Source: Lactifluus volemus
Lineage: Eukaryota; Basidiomycota; Agaricomycetes; Russulales; Russulaceae
Direction of reading: 5' to 3'
DNA length: 64,000 bases
NCBI GenBank assembly: GCA_022376515.1
Contig: WTXI01000033.1
Location: 124,001 to 188,000 of the forward strand
This document shows, one piece after another, positions 1 to 10,964 of the stretch. Positions within the stretch are counted from its first letter, which is position 1, and every line of letters begins with the position of its first letter. The translations under genes were made by a program, and so were the position numbers. The notes under the pieces are model-generated. The model worked only from the letters and a program-made list of their open reading frames with translations, did not search any database and was not told where the DNA came from.

Positions 1-2901
1 CATGAAGCACAGATTGTATTTCGATCTGTCATGGGACAACTTCTTGCTGCGATCGAACCTCTCTCTATCAATTCCTTGATTGATTTGCGACAACATGCAA
101 CTGAAGATGATCCCGAGGATTCCGATCGCGTGCTTGGAATTCTCGGTTACCTGGGCTCGCTACTGAGCAACGTCACTTCTTCTGATCAAACGCGACCTAT
201 CGTTCCTCTCCATGCATCATTCCGCGACTTTCTGACCAGCAAGAAGAGTGATGTGTTTTATGTGGACCTTGGCGACGCCCACCGTCAGTTGGCACACTCC
301 TGTCCTACGTTAATGCTCGATAGCCTCAAATTCAATATCTGCAAACTCGAGTCGTCACATCTCGCCAACAGCGACGTCCCAGACTTGAAATCTCGAATTG
401 CCAAATACATCCCACCTGCTCTATCATATGCCTGCATTTATTGGGGCGACCATTTAGGACACGTTTCTTTCGAACGCGAACTCTTTAAGAAGCTTCGATC
501 CCTGCTCGAGACGAAGTTTTTATTTTGGCTGGAAGTTTTGAGCGTCAAGAACAGTGTAGGCGTTGCTTCACCAGCGTTGTCATCTCTGTCGATGTGGTTG
601 CAGCCGGAGGTAGGTACATCATCATTCAATATGACATGTAGTGACTCTAAATTGCAATAGCGTTCGCACCCGGAGGTGAAGAATTTGTTGGCATTGGTGA
701 ATGATGCGTCCGCATTTATGCGTTATTTCGGAATGATGATGGCAATGAGCGCTCCGCATATCTATATCTCTGCTCTCCCTTTCGCCCCGACCTCTTCCGA
801 GACCCTCAAGCAATATATTCACCAATTTCCTCGCACACTGGCCTTGGAACGCGGGCAGTTGTCTCATTGGCCAGCATTGGAAATGACGATTCAGACCTAT
901 AGCCGATACCTCTATTCTGTTGTATTCTCGCCTGACGGGCAGAGTATCGCATCAGGTTCGCACGATCACACGATTCGTGTGTGGGATTCCACAACAGGAC
1001 AGATCGTAGCGGGCCCGTTTACTGGACACACCCATTTGGTCACATCTGTCGCATTCTCGCCAGACGGGCAGCGTATCGCATCAGGCTCGGACGATCGCAC
1101 GATTCGTGTGTGGGATGCCACAACAGGACAGGTCGTAGCGGGCCCGTTTACTGGACACACCAATCCGGTCTCATCTGTTGCATTCTCCCCGGACGGGCAG
1201 CGTATCGCATCAAGTTCGCACGATCACACGATTCGTGTGTGGGATTCCACAACAGGACAGATCATAGCGGGCCCGTTTACTGGACACACCTTTTGGGTCA
1301 CATCTGTTGCATTCTCACCAGACGGCCAGCGTATCGTATCAGGTTCGTTCGATGGCACGATTCGTGTGTGGGGTGCCACAACAGGACAGATCGTAGCGGG
1401 CCCGTTTACTGGACACACCGATTTTGTCACATCTGTTGCATTCTCGCTGGACGGGCAGCGTATCGCATCAGGTTCGCACGATCACACGATTCGTGTGTGG
1501 GATTCCACAACAGGACAGATCGTAGCGGGTCCGGTTACTGGACACACCGATTTTGTCACATCTGTTGCATTCTCGCTGGACGGGCAGCGTATCGCATCAA
1601 GTTCGCATGATGTCACGATTCGTGTGTGGGATGCCACAACAGGACAGATTGTAGCGGGCTCGTTTACTGGACACACCGATTCGGTCAGATCTGTTGCATT
1701 CTCGCCTGACAAGCAACGTATTGCATCAGGCTCGGAAGATGACACGATTCGTGTGTGGGATGCCACAACAGGACAGGTCGTAGCGGGCCCGTTTATTGGA
1801 CACACCGATTCGGTCAGATCTGTTGCATTCTCGCCAGACGGGCAGCGTATCGCATCCGGCTCGGACGATCGCACGATTCGTGTGTGGGATGCCACAACAG
1901 GACAGGTCGTAGCGGGCCCGTTTACTGGACACACCGATTCGGTCAGATCTGTTGCATTCTCGCCAGATGGGCAGCATATTGCATCAGGCTCAGACGATCA
2001 TACAATTCGTGTATGGGATGCCACAACAGGACAGGTCGTAGCAGGCCCATTTACTGGACACACCCATCCAGTCAGATCTGTTGCATTCTCCCCGGACGGG
2101 CAGCATATCACATCAGGCTCGTACGATGACACAATTCGTGTGTGGGATGCCACAACAGGACAGGTCGTAGCGGGCCCGTTTACTGGACACACTGATGGGG
2201 TCAGATCTGTTGCATTCTCACCAGACGGGCAGCGTATCGCATCAGGCTCGGACGATCGCACGATTCGTGTGTGGGATGCCACAACAGGACAGATTGTAGC
2301 GGACCCGTTTACTGGAGACACCGATTTTGTCACATCTGTTGCATTCTCACCAGACGGGCAGCATATCACATCAGGCTCGCGCGATTGCACAATTCGTGTG
2401 TGGGATGCCACAACAGGACAGGTCGTAGCGGGCCCGTTTACTGGACACACCAATTGGGTCAGATCTGTTGCATTCTCGCCAAATGGGCAGCACATTGCAT
2501 CAGGCTCAGACGATCACACAATTCGTGTATGGGATGCCACAACAGGACAGATCATAGAGGGCCCATTTGCTGATCCAGCCACATCTGTTGCATTCTCGCC
2601 AGACAGACACCATGCTGCTTCAACCTCTGACAGTGCAATTCATGCGGAGAAGGTCATAGGAGAAGATATAAAGATCCACTTTACAGACCAATCCCTGATT
2701 GATAGCGATGGCTGGATATATGGAGACGAGGGTGAACTTCTTTTATGGATTCCGGAGCTTCATAGGCCATGCCTTCATAGACCTAGTACTGTCTGGATTG
2801 CGGGCCAGCATGAGACCCGGCTAGATCTCTCAAAGTTTGTGCACGGATCAAATTGGGCTACAGTACACGATCATAATTTATTTCAAAAGAATCAATTATG
2901 A
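1..2901 (+). CDS. NACHT/WD40 NLR-like protein, 5' partial
   Basis: Coding starts before the window: frame 1 is open from base 1. Exons are 1-609 and 661-2901, joined by a 51-nt GT-AG intron in phase 0. The first about 200 residues look like the helical region after a NACHT NTPase domain, with motifs such as FRSVMGQLLAAIEPL and PLHASFRDFL. The NTPase core itself is not in the window. After the intron come 13 full WD40 repeats of 43 residues (129 nt) from about 915 to 2570, of the form GHTxxVxSVAFSPDGQRIASGSxDxTIRVWDATTGQ, then a decayed 14th repeat and a short C-terminal module ending near LDLSKFVHG, as in agaricomycete NWD proteins. Fungal NACHT-WD40 proteins include the Podospora HET-D/HET-E incompatibility proteins, where the propeller senses a ligand. 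An intracellular recognition role is inferred from that family only. Confidence 0.9.
1024..2570 (+). repeat. Tandem 129-bp coding repeats (WD40 units)
   Basis: About twelve consecutive 129-bp units, each starting at a GGACACACC motif (for example 1024 and 1153), encode WD40 blades. They are so similar that the reverse strand and other frames also stay open over long distances. Differences are concentrated at the codons after GHT, after the following Val, and on both sides of the Asp in SGSxDxT. Such high internal identity is typical of repeats homogenised by unequal exchange, so copy number may be unstable and hard to assemble. Confidence 0.93.
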
Positions 2902-3733
2902 GATGTTTCTTTATTTATAAAAAATGTGGAGTGGAGGATAGCCTTTGCCAGCCTGCCTAGCGCTTCTTCTAAGTATAATCACTACTAACAAAAGGCGTTC
3001 AGCTCGAGTACGGTCTGCTCTGGCCGCATTGGTACACCCTGAACAACCCTTAGGCTGCGCCCCCCAAAAAAAAGCAGGAGGAAAAAAAAAAAGAATAATA
3101 ATTACACTCACCTCTACGATCGCAACCTCCCGCTCCACCCTCAGAGTTCTCAGCGTCGCGTCACTAACGTACCAGCGCACGCTTTGCCTTTGCGAATACA
3201 CTCTCTCCGAACTAGGGCTCTCAACTGGTACCAGCGTAACAACGGCGCTGTTACCACCAACGCTACCGAAAAATCCTGACGTTCCTCGAGAAGCCCCAAC
3301 GAGTCGTCAGACGAGATATGGAGGCAATTCCGCGGCAACTCGTCGCTGCAGCTGCTAATACTAGCCCTCATCCTCGGCTCGCTCGCAGCGACTTGAAAGA
3401 GTCCCTTGACCAAGCAACAACCCTTGCTCCACTCCGATATTTTTATTAAAAAAAGGGGCCACGTTTATTAATAAATAATATGATTGGTCACGTAGGTCAG
3501 TCGTCAATGGGAAAAAATCATCGCTCTAATTCGTTTACATGTGATGATCAACGCGTAGTACTGAATCCCAGCCCGAAGAAGTGAGGGTCTCCCGATGGCT
3601 TGAATTCTTTTTTTGGGTGAAGTGTAGTCCACGGTAGCCGTGACGTCATAGGTAGTAGTATATCCGGATCCCGGACCGCCAGATATCTGTCAGAACCATC
3701 ACTATCACAGTCATCTGGGGGCAGCAGAATCCC
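2902..3733. other. Intergenic region, no gene seen
   Basis: Between the NLR-like stop and the CNS1 start I see only short frames with no recognisable domain. It contains A-tracts near 3065-3095 and 3448-3457 and an AT-rich stretch at 3445-3490. The last 150 bp presumably hold the CNS1 promoter and leader. Confidence 0.5.
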
Positions 3734-4987
3734 ATGGGAACGCTACCACAACCGCCTTCGTTCGACGAGCACCTCACCTCGCTCGAGTCTGTTCCTCTAT
3801 TCATGAGTTCACTCCCGGATGATCCGGCCGACAACGTCGCGCTCAGTGCGTTACAAAGTCTCGTGCACGATGGCACCCCGGACGGTACGGTGCGTGTTCT
3901 CTTATCAATCGCTCAGGCCGTGCTGACACACACACACAAAAAAAAAGAGGTTGCGCAGAACTTTAAGGAACAGGGAAATGAGTATTTTAGGGGTAAACGA
4001 TACAGGGAGGCCCTCGGCTTTTACACGCAGGGCATCGAGGCCAAACCGGACGACGTGCAGTTGAGAAGGGCATTACTATTGAATCGTGCGGCGTGTAATC
4101 TCGAATTAGGTGATGCGTCCCTTATCCCGCACGTCACCCTCCTTATTATGATATACTAGAGAACTACGGCTCGGTATTGCGCGATTGCGCGAGCGTCATT
4201 GCTGCTAACCCCCGGGCATCGTCAAAAGCCTATTATCGGGCAGGTCTCGCGCTGCTTGCACTTGAACGACCCGACGAGGCGCTTGACGTGTGCACGCGTG
4301 CTGGGGAGGTAGCGACGGACGATGTAGGGTTCAAAACGCTACGTGCTCGAGCAGAGGAGAAACGCAGGGAGATGGCGCGTAAGGCGGACGAACGAAGGGA
4401 ACGGGCGCGACGCGCGGCTGAGGAGAAACGGCGAATGGACGTGGCTTTTGCGGTGCGTGTATTCCCTTTCCTTCTATCTGCTGACGTGTAACGCTCATGG
4501 GGGAGAGCAGGAACGCAACTTGATCAACGTGCCGGATGCAGAAGGCGAGATGATGAACGCGAATCGACCGTACGGCACGCCCAAGTTCGACCCCGAAGAT
4601 CCGACGGGCGGCACGCTCATCATTCCCGTGCTGTTTCTCTACCCTGAACACGCGACGACGGACGTGATATCTGAATTTGTCGAGGACTCCTCGTTCTCGG
4701 CTGCTCTCGCTCTTATCTTTCCACCCGGCGCACCTCAGCAGGAGTGGGATGCAGAGGGTAAATATGTGGAAGGGTCGCTTGTCGTTTATGCGACGACGAG
4801 GCGGAAGAGGCTCTTGAAGGTCGGACGGAAGATGACACTGAGGGACGTGTGTCGTGCCGCAGCTGGACCTGACGGAAAGGGAAAAGACGGGTTGGAGGTG
4901 AAAGATGGGTGTTTGAGTTTTGTGGTATTGCCCAAAGGAGAGGCGGAAGAGAGGTGGGTGGAGGAGTTTAAAAGGAACCGAGGATAA
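3734..4987 (+). CDS. CNS1: Hsp90 co-chaperone CNS1/TTC4
   Basis: Four exons, 3734-3884, 3948-4109, 4160-4452 and 4511-4987, give a 360-residue protein, close to the usual length of yeast Cns1 and animal TTC4. Introns 1 (63 nt), 2 (50 nt) and 3 (58 nt) have GT and AG ends. Intron 1 has no stop, so it reads through, but removing it restores the family's continuous TPR start. A three-repeat TPR domain spans about residues 51-150 (motifs EQGNEYFRGKRYREAL and LLNRAACNLELENY). A charged helix follows, rich in Arg, Glu and Ala. The C-terminal wheel domain (about 230-360) has the hallmark YPEHATTDVISEF. In yeast Cns1 binds Hsp70/Hsp90 C-termini through the TPR and is essential; a cytosolic or nuclear folding role is taken from the family. 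Confidence 0.93.
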
Positions 4988-5138
4988 GCATAGATAACGA
5001 TCGCAAATCTAAGATGGTCGGAATTGCCGGTCCGAGGGCTTGCGGGAACATTTGGTCCTGTTTGGCGGCGCACTATCTGCAAGCCTTCACCACTATCAAC
5101 AAAAGCAGACGACGACGACAACGACGGCAGCAAGTTCA

Positions 5139-5298
5139 GTGAGTCATTTCTCCAATTCGTGCCCATTCCACATGTAGGAGGGGACTAGTTTTCCCTAAAG
5201 AAGGCAGCGGGCAGACGAAGGAGCAGAAAGTGGTGGATGCAAGGCCCAAGTGGTGGATGTAGAACACTCACTGACGAACTCTCACTTTTTTTTTGCAG
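5139..5298 (+). other. Probable 5'-UTR intron of the eS7 gene
   Basis: A strong donor (GTGAGT at 5139) and a T-tract acceptor (TTTTTTTTGCAG ending at 5298) lie just before the eS7 start codon, leaving 28 nt of leader in the second exon. Leader introns are common in fungal ribosomal protein genes. No transcript evidence is available here. Confidence 0.55.
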
Positions 5299-5326
5299 GC
5301 TCGCCACATTGAAACAAAGTTGAAAA

Positions 5327-6128
5327 ATGTCCATCCAGCGTAAAATCCTTCGTACGGCAAATGCGCCAACTACCCCACCCGATGAGACCGAGACGGCCGT
5401 CGCGCAGGCGCTAATCGATCTCGAGAATGGCGTGCCCGACCTCAAGACGGAGCTGCGCGCCCTGCAGATTTCTGCCGCACGCGAGGTCGATGTGCGAGGA
5501 GGGAAAAAGGCTATCGTTGTATTTGTTCCCGTTCCTCAGCTGAAGGCTTTCCACAAAGTTCAAGCGAGGTGAGTCTTGTTTTGGCTTGCCAGCGCAGCCA
5601 TGTCGCGATGCGCCGCTCGTGATATAAGGGAACTGACTTGTTCTCTAGACTTACTCGCGAGTTGGAGAAGAAATTTTCGGATCGTCATGTTGTCTTTGTG
5701 GCACAACGCCGGATGCTGCGCAAGCCTACACGCTCATCGCGAGTCAAGCAAAAGCGGCCGCGTAGCCGGACTCTGACTAATGTTCACGAGAAGATTCTCG
5801 AGGATCTGGTGTTTCCGACGGAGATCGTCGGTAAGCGCACACGCGTGAACCAAGATGGATCGAAGTTGCTCAAAGTGTGAGTGCCCGCGGATCTCTTGTT
5901 CTTCCTCTTCCATGTCATTATTATCACCATCCCCAATTGGGTGTTCTTGGGGATTTTATGGTAACGGAGTGGCGCTGACTCGGCACTTTCTTATTTTTGG
6001 ACAGATTTTTGGACGCCAAGGACTCCACATCACTCGAATACAAGCTTGACTCGTTTTCGTCCGTGTATCGCCGATTGACTGGGAAAGATGTGGTGTTTGA
6101 GTTCCCTGTGCAGGCCGTACAAGACTGA
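5327..6128 (+). CDS. RPS7: 40S ribosomal protein eS7
   Basis: Exons 5327-5568, 5649-5876 and 6005-6128 encode 197 residues, the usual size for eS7. Recognisable stretches are [19 protein letters not shown], then [21 protein letters not shown], then a basic segment [19 protein letters not shown], then [19 protein letters not shown] near the C-terminus. Both junctions restore the family sequence (VQA-RLTRELE and KLLK-VFLDAKDS). It is a structural protein of the small ribosomal subunit and takes part in pre-rRNA processing. The ATG at 5327 follows the context TGAAAA and is the first in-frame ATG after the leader intron acceptor. Confidence 0.95.
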
Positions 6129-6502
6129 GGGGAGATGTCGATAGATTAGGACATGTCAGCGTCTTTTACTCGCCGAAATATTTTCTCTCTCCGATCATAA
6201 AATCTTGTGCAAAAGAATGACTTTTGAACCGGGCCGGTGAGAATAGGCGATAAGCTCTTGGTTTTGTCGGGACGGGAAATGTGAGTGACAAAGGTGGGAT
6301 AACCACGTGGGTTGTCGCCACGAACCGGGAAACGGAAGAGCCGTTTTGTGCGGGTGCGAGTGCCTTTTCTCGTTCTTGCTCTCTTTCTCTCTCTCTCTCC
6401 TTTATCTTCTCCTTCTTCCTCCCTTTCCTCTCTTCCCCCTCCTCACTTTTTTTTTTTCTGCGCTACCATTGCGCGTCCCCTCCTTTCCACGTGAACCACG
6501 CG

Positions 6503-7830
6503 ATGTCTTCCTATCCTCGCATGGATCCGTACGGGAGGTCTAGGTATGACCATGGTATCGATGCCAAGGTTGTCGTCATGGGTAATAGCGGTTAGTTTTC
6601 CCTCTCTTTCTCCCCTCAAAAAAATCTTATCAATTCAATCATCACCTATCCTTTCCTCTTAACAAGGCGTAGGCAAGACCAGCCTCCTTCAACGATACAC
6701 TCAAAACAAGTTCGATCCAAAGAACACAACATCTACAACTGGAGCCTTCTTCGTCGCAAAGAAAGTGACCGTAAATGGTGTCAAGGTGCGCCTCCAGCTT
6801 TGGGACACTGCTGGACAGGAGCGTTTTCGAAGTATGGTCTGTACCCAACCGTTCCGTTAATCGCAATTTACGCTCAATTAGCGCCCTGCGTACATTCTCA
6901 TCCTTGGACAAATACAGGCACCTATGTATTATCGCGGCGCAAACGCCGCATTACTGTTGTACGATATTACGAACCAAGTCTCGTTCCAAGACGTTCGTGG
7001 ATGGCTCAAAGGTGAGCCTTGGCACGCCCGCGTTCCCCCATCGGAGCTGATCAATTCCCTTTTGACGTCCCACAGAACTCAAGAAGAACTGTCCCACAGA
7101 CTTGATCACATATATCGTAGGCTCCAAGGCGGACCTTTCCCACCTTCGACAAGTATCTCCAGATCTCGCCCGTCTCTCCCTCCATCAATGGTTCCCACCA
7201 CCTCGGCCACCCCCGCCACCGCCACCCCCGCCACAACCATCTTCGGCATTCTCCTACATCCGGCCTCGCTTCACATCTTTTACCTCGATCAGATCGGCTC
7301 CACTCTCCATGTCCCCGACTAAGCCGTCCCCACCCGGGTCACACTCTAGCAGCTTGGAAACGGCCCCTGGTCGTGCTGGAGCTGCGTCGCGAAGAGTGCA
7401 AACTGGCGTTACGCCGCGGAGCAATAGTCCTTGGACCGAAGCACCTGACCACGAGAGCGGTAGTGGAGGCGACGAATATGATGAAGATGAACTAGACGAG
7501 CGTGAGTGGGGCCTCGAAAAGGGCATGGAACTTTTCGAAGTTTCCGCCAAGGATGATGTGGGTACGTCTTTTTTTCCCCTTTCTCTTCGACCCGATCTTC
7601 CATTGCTAAACCTTTCGTGACTAGGCATCTCACAGCTGTTTGATTCGTTGATCTTGACAATCATTGAAAAGAAGGACATGATCGAACAGGAAAATGTGCT
7701 CAAAGGACAGGGCAGCGTGTTGTTGAATTCGGTCACGACTCCTACGTGGGCAGCTCAGGCCGATGAAGAGGAAGCACGAGAGAAAGAGGCCGCACAGTCA
7801 CACGCAGCCCGGAGCTGCTGTCAATCGTAG
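6503..7830 (+). CDS. Rab-family small GTPase with long G4-G5 insertion
   Basis: Exons 6503-6590, 6667-6836, 6918-7011, 7076-7561 and 7625-7830 give 347 residues; most Rabs have about 200-220. The P-loop GNSGVGKT (27-34), switch [14 protein letters not shown] (75-86) and [15 protein letters not shown] are canonical. The G4 motif reads GSKAD (133-137), so the usual Asn of NKxD is Ser. Between G4 and the G5 SAK motif (about 273-276) lies a low-complexity stretch of more than 100 residues, with nine consecutive prolines, then Ser/Pro-rich and Asp/Glu-rich parts. The protein ends in CCQS, a likely geranylgeranylation site. A vesicle-trafficking role on a membrane is inferred from the family; I cannot assign the Rab subclass. 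Confidence 0.9.
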
Positions 7831-9570
7831 CGTTGGCCTGACTTTACGCTCGTTGTTGAATGCGTTGACTTGTATCCGTACATTCGCGCTTACTGATTCA
7901 CTCTCTTTCGAGCCGTTGAATCTTCTTCCCTCTTCCCTTCCCGTAACTGGGCACCTCACTGACTTTGCCTACTGCTCGACCCTCCGATAAGATGCAATCC
8001 TTAGGCTCCCTTTCTCCACTTTCTATTTCCGTATATGCCCCGCTGCACGCCTATCTGCCGTCTATGCCCCTACACCTTCTCACAGACCTTCCACACTACC
8101 CAAGAGACTCACATTGCATCATCTCTTCTCGATTTCTTATGATGACCCTCAGTTTTCCTCACGCATGCCCATGTTGATCAGCTCCATGAACACGGTTCGT
8201 TCTCACTCTTACTTACCCTCCTCCGCCCCTCCCTACCCTTTTTGTGTTATCTGCCTTTCCCTCTTCAGTGTGCTCGCTTATCCCCGTCTATATTCTGTCT
8301 AGTTCTAGCCATTCAAACCAACCAGTCTCGTTCCACGTTCTGTCCCATATCTTATAACTCATTCCCATCTATCGCCCGCCTCGGTCGTGCCAAGTCCATC
8401 CGGCGAATTCACCGTCCCAAACCGTCAATCTTCTTACCGCTTCCCTTCCCTTGGCTGCCGGCACCACGGATATACTCTACTGTTCCAATCGTACTTTTTT
8501 TTATATATCTCCTTGTACATACGTACTCATATTACTCTATCCTATCTACGATACTGCGCCTCATTTTTTTTTAAAGCTTTTCTCTCAATTGCCCCTTTCG
8601 ACACACCTGTGGCATTTCTTGGAATCACCCATTGACATCATACCACACGTCCCGTTTGTCTTGCACCACCACACCTAACGTACAAAATGCGCAACCTGGA
8701 ATTTCGTTGTTCGTTCCCCCGGCTTGCTCAGGAGTCAAAAAGGGTACGGAAAAGGAGTAGGATCACAGCTCATTTGGACCGACAATGGGGCGCGTCAATG
8801 GCGTGATGGAACTATGACATAAAGAGCGTGCTGAGCTATCTGGGCAATTCACAGGCACCGGTCAATCACGGTTCCCGGTCCGGAGTTTAAGGTACGGCCT
8901 ACACGTCAATTAAGGTCGGTCGGTACTGTCATGGTAAACGGTACAGTGTATCACAGAGGGCTCGGAATGAGCGCGGCGCGCTCTACCTGAACCAAGTTGT
9001 GTACTTCATGGTCCATCCAATGTTGGTAAGGCGGCGGTGGCGGGCTAGTCGGTCATGATCAGCGGTACCCGCGTTTGCGATCACGAAACGCGGTCCACAC
9101 TTTTGGGTCATGGCGTTAAGTGGATGACCCGAATCATTTCTGATTACAAGTCCACCTGGCACGCAGATGTAAATTCCGTCGTTAGAATGACAAGTACTTG
9201 CTTCATTTTCATTTTCCCATATTCACAAGGTTCACAACCGTGGAGTTGGACAAGTTCCATGCCAGCGGGACAGCGGCGGGCGCATAGTCACACGATAACC
9301 TTTTTTGTCATCATTATTATGTATCCTGTCAAAGCAAAAGACTTAAAAATAACAAGTTCCGATGTTTTCCGGGAGAGGGAGGGGGAGGCTATGCCCCATC
9401 CATGTAGTTGGGATGAAGAGAGGGCCATCGATCGCAAAAAAGTGATTGATGGATGATAAGATTACAGTTGTGGGGCCACCCGTGCTAGTTGGGCGCTCTC
9501 TCCCTCCTTATCGTCCTTGTTACCCCCCCTCCCCTCCCCCCCCCTCCTTTTTTTATCGGTGTCGAACGAA
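7831..9570. other. Intergenic region, pyrimidine-rich then unremarkable
   Basis: From 7831 to about 8690 the plus strand is rich in C and T, which keeps several frames open without protein-like composition; this includes the Rab 3' UTR. From 8690 to 9450 I see no coding pattern. A run of pyrimidines at 9505-9555 just before the AMMECR1 start probably belongs to its promoter or leader. Confidence 0.5.
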
Positions 9571-10810
9571 ATGGTCCGCCATAGCGCAGAGGCGACATCG
9601 CCCGTCACGACCCCGACCATGTCGAAGATTCCCAACACTACCAACGACGACAATGACGACGATGATCACCATCAAGACGTAAATGACGACGACGACGATA
9701 CTCTCGACACTTGTCGCACCGAACATGGCTTTCACGCTTTCGATGCGCTCTATTGTTCCTTGACCCATGCTCATCCCATCAAGCCACTCTTCCTAGATGA
9801 CAAATAGTACGGGGTTTTTTTTCAAAAAACACAATCCCCCTCCTCCCCCTCCCTCTGAACTTTTTGCCTTTTTTTTTTCTTTTCAAAAGTCCCCTCTTTG
9901 TGACGTGGAACACGCGCAGACGTAACAACAGTAGCACGCCACGTTTGAGAGGGTGCATAGGCACATTCGAAGCGCAGCATCTTCGTACGGGACTCAAAGA
10001 GTATGCGCTTTTGAGCGCCTTTCGCGATTATCGCTTTCACGCGATCGAGCTGCGCGAGTTGACTTCTCTAGAATGCGGGTGCGTCCATTCATCCCATCCC
10101 CTACCCCTACCCCTAGCGCACCCCCACCCACCTTTCCCTTCCCTTCCCTCTCTTTGATTGACTGGCCCTCTCTAATCACCAAACTCTCTCTCTTTTTCTC
10201 TTTTCCCTTCACTTTCCACGTTTTTCATTTTTCGGGGGTGCGCGTCTGTGGTGGGTTCTTATCCTTATTTTTTTTTCTTTATCTTTTGCGTGGGGGGTGG
10301 GACACACATGTCGGGCGATATGACCTTTTTTTTGCATTTTTATCATGCGAACAACGAAAGTATAGGATATCGCTCCTAACCGACTTTGAGAACGCAACGT
10401 CTTACCTCGATTGGACCATCGGTACACACGGCATTCAAATCACGTTCACGCCCCCACCTACCAGTCCTTCAGCCTCGGACGCGCCCTCCCCACTTTCCTC
10501 CGCCATCTCTCTCCTCTCTCGACCTTTATCCACCAGTAGCAACAACAGCACGCTAGGCCGCACCATGTCGGCGACTTATCTCCCCGAAGTCGCCCTCGAT
10601 CAGGGTTGGGATCACATCGACGCGATCGACAGCGCGATTCGCAAAGCCGGTTGGAACGGTCGTATTTCAGAAGATCTCAGGCGTAGAGTGCGCGTGCGTA
10701 GATACCAGAGTCGCAAGTGCGTCGTCGGTTGGGACGAGTTTGTCGCCTGGCGCGCCGACAGGGGTTTTCCTGTCGATCTCGACCTCGTCGAGGGCGGTCT
10801 TCCCAATTGA
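9571..10810 (+). CDS. AMMECR1-family protein
   Basis: Exons 9571-9806, 9890-10078 and 10366-10810 give 289 residues. After an Asp-rich N-terminal stretch (about 24-43) the AMMECR1 domain starts with HAFDALYCSL. It contains the invariant LRGCIG (about 98-103), the downstream LKEYALLSAFRDYRF, then ISLLTDFENATSYLDW, GTHGIQITF, and TYLPEVALDQGWDHIDAIDSAIRKAGW. A Ser/Thr/Pro-rich insertion of roughly 45 residues sits between GIQITF and TYLPEV. The 287-nt second intron is the longest in this gene region. The family is conserved from archaea to humans; its molecular role is unsettled, so no reaction is assigned. The start follows a long pyrimidine tract. Confidence 0.93.
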
Positions 10811-10964
10811 AACCCTTTTCTTTTTTCTTTTCAAACGTCAAAGTGGGAGGAGGGAGAACTTTTTGTTAGAACAAATGTTGCGTTATGTGTTTACATAGAT
10901 CAATTTGTTGTGCTTGTGTGCGTATTATAAACTTTTGAGAGGTTCTATATATGTGTGTGTATAC

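Noticed and set aside
1024..2570. Regularly spaced repeats resembling a CRISPR array
   Set aside because: The units are contiguous in-frame WD40 codons with no unique spacers, in a eukaryotic gene.
966..2573. Several long open frames on the minus strand and other plus frames across the WD40 repeats
   Set aside because: They are shadows of the 129-bp repeats: same period and no independent start or splice context.
2945..3358. 137-codon frame between the NLR-like gene and CNS1
   Set aside because: Low-complexity composition, starts at a non-ATG codon region and has no recognisable domain.
8242..8678. Frames rich in Ser, Leu, Pro and Tyr downstream of the Rab gene
   Set aside because: They arise from pyrimidine-rich UTR/intergenic DNA and show no domain.
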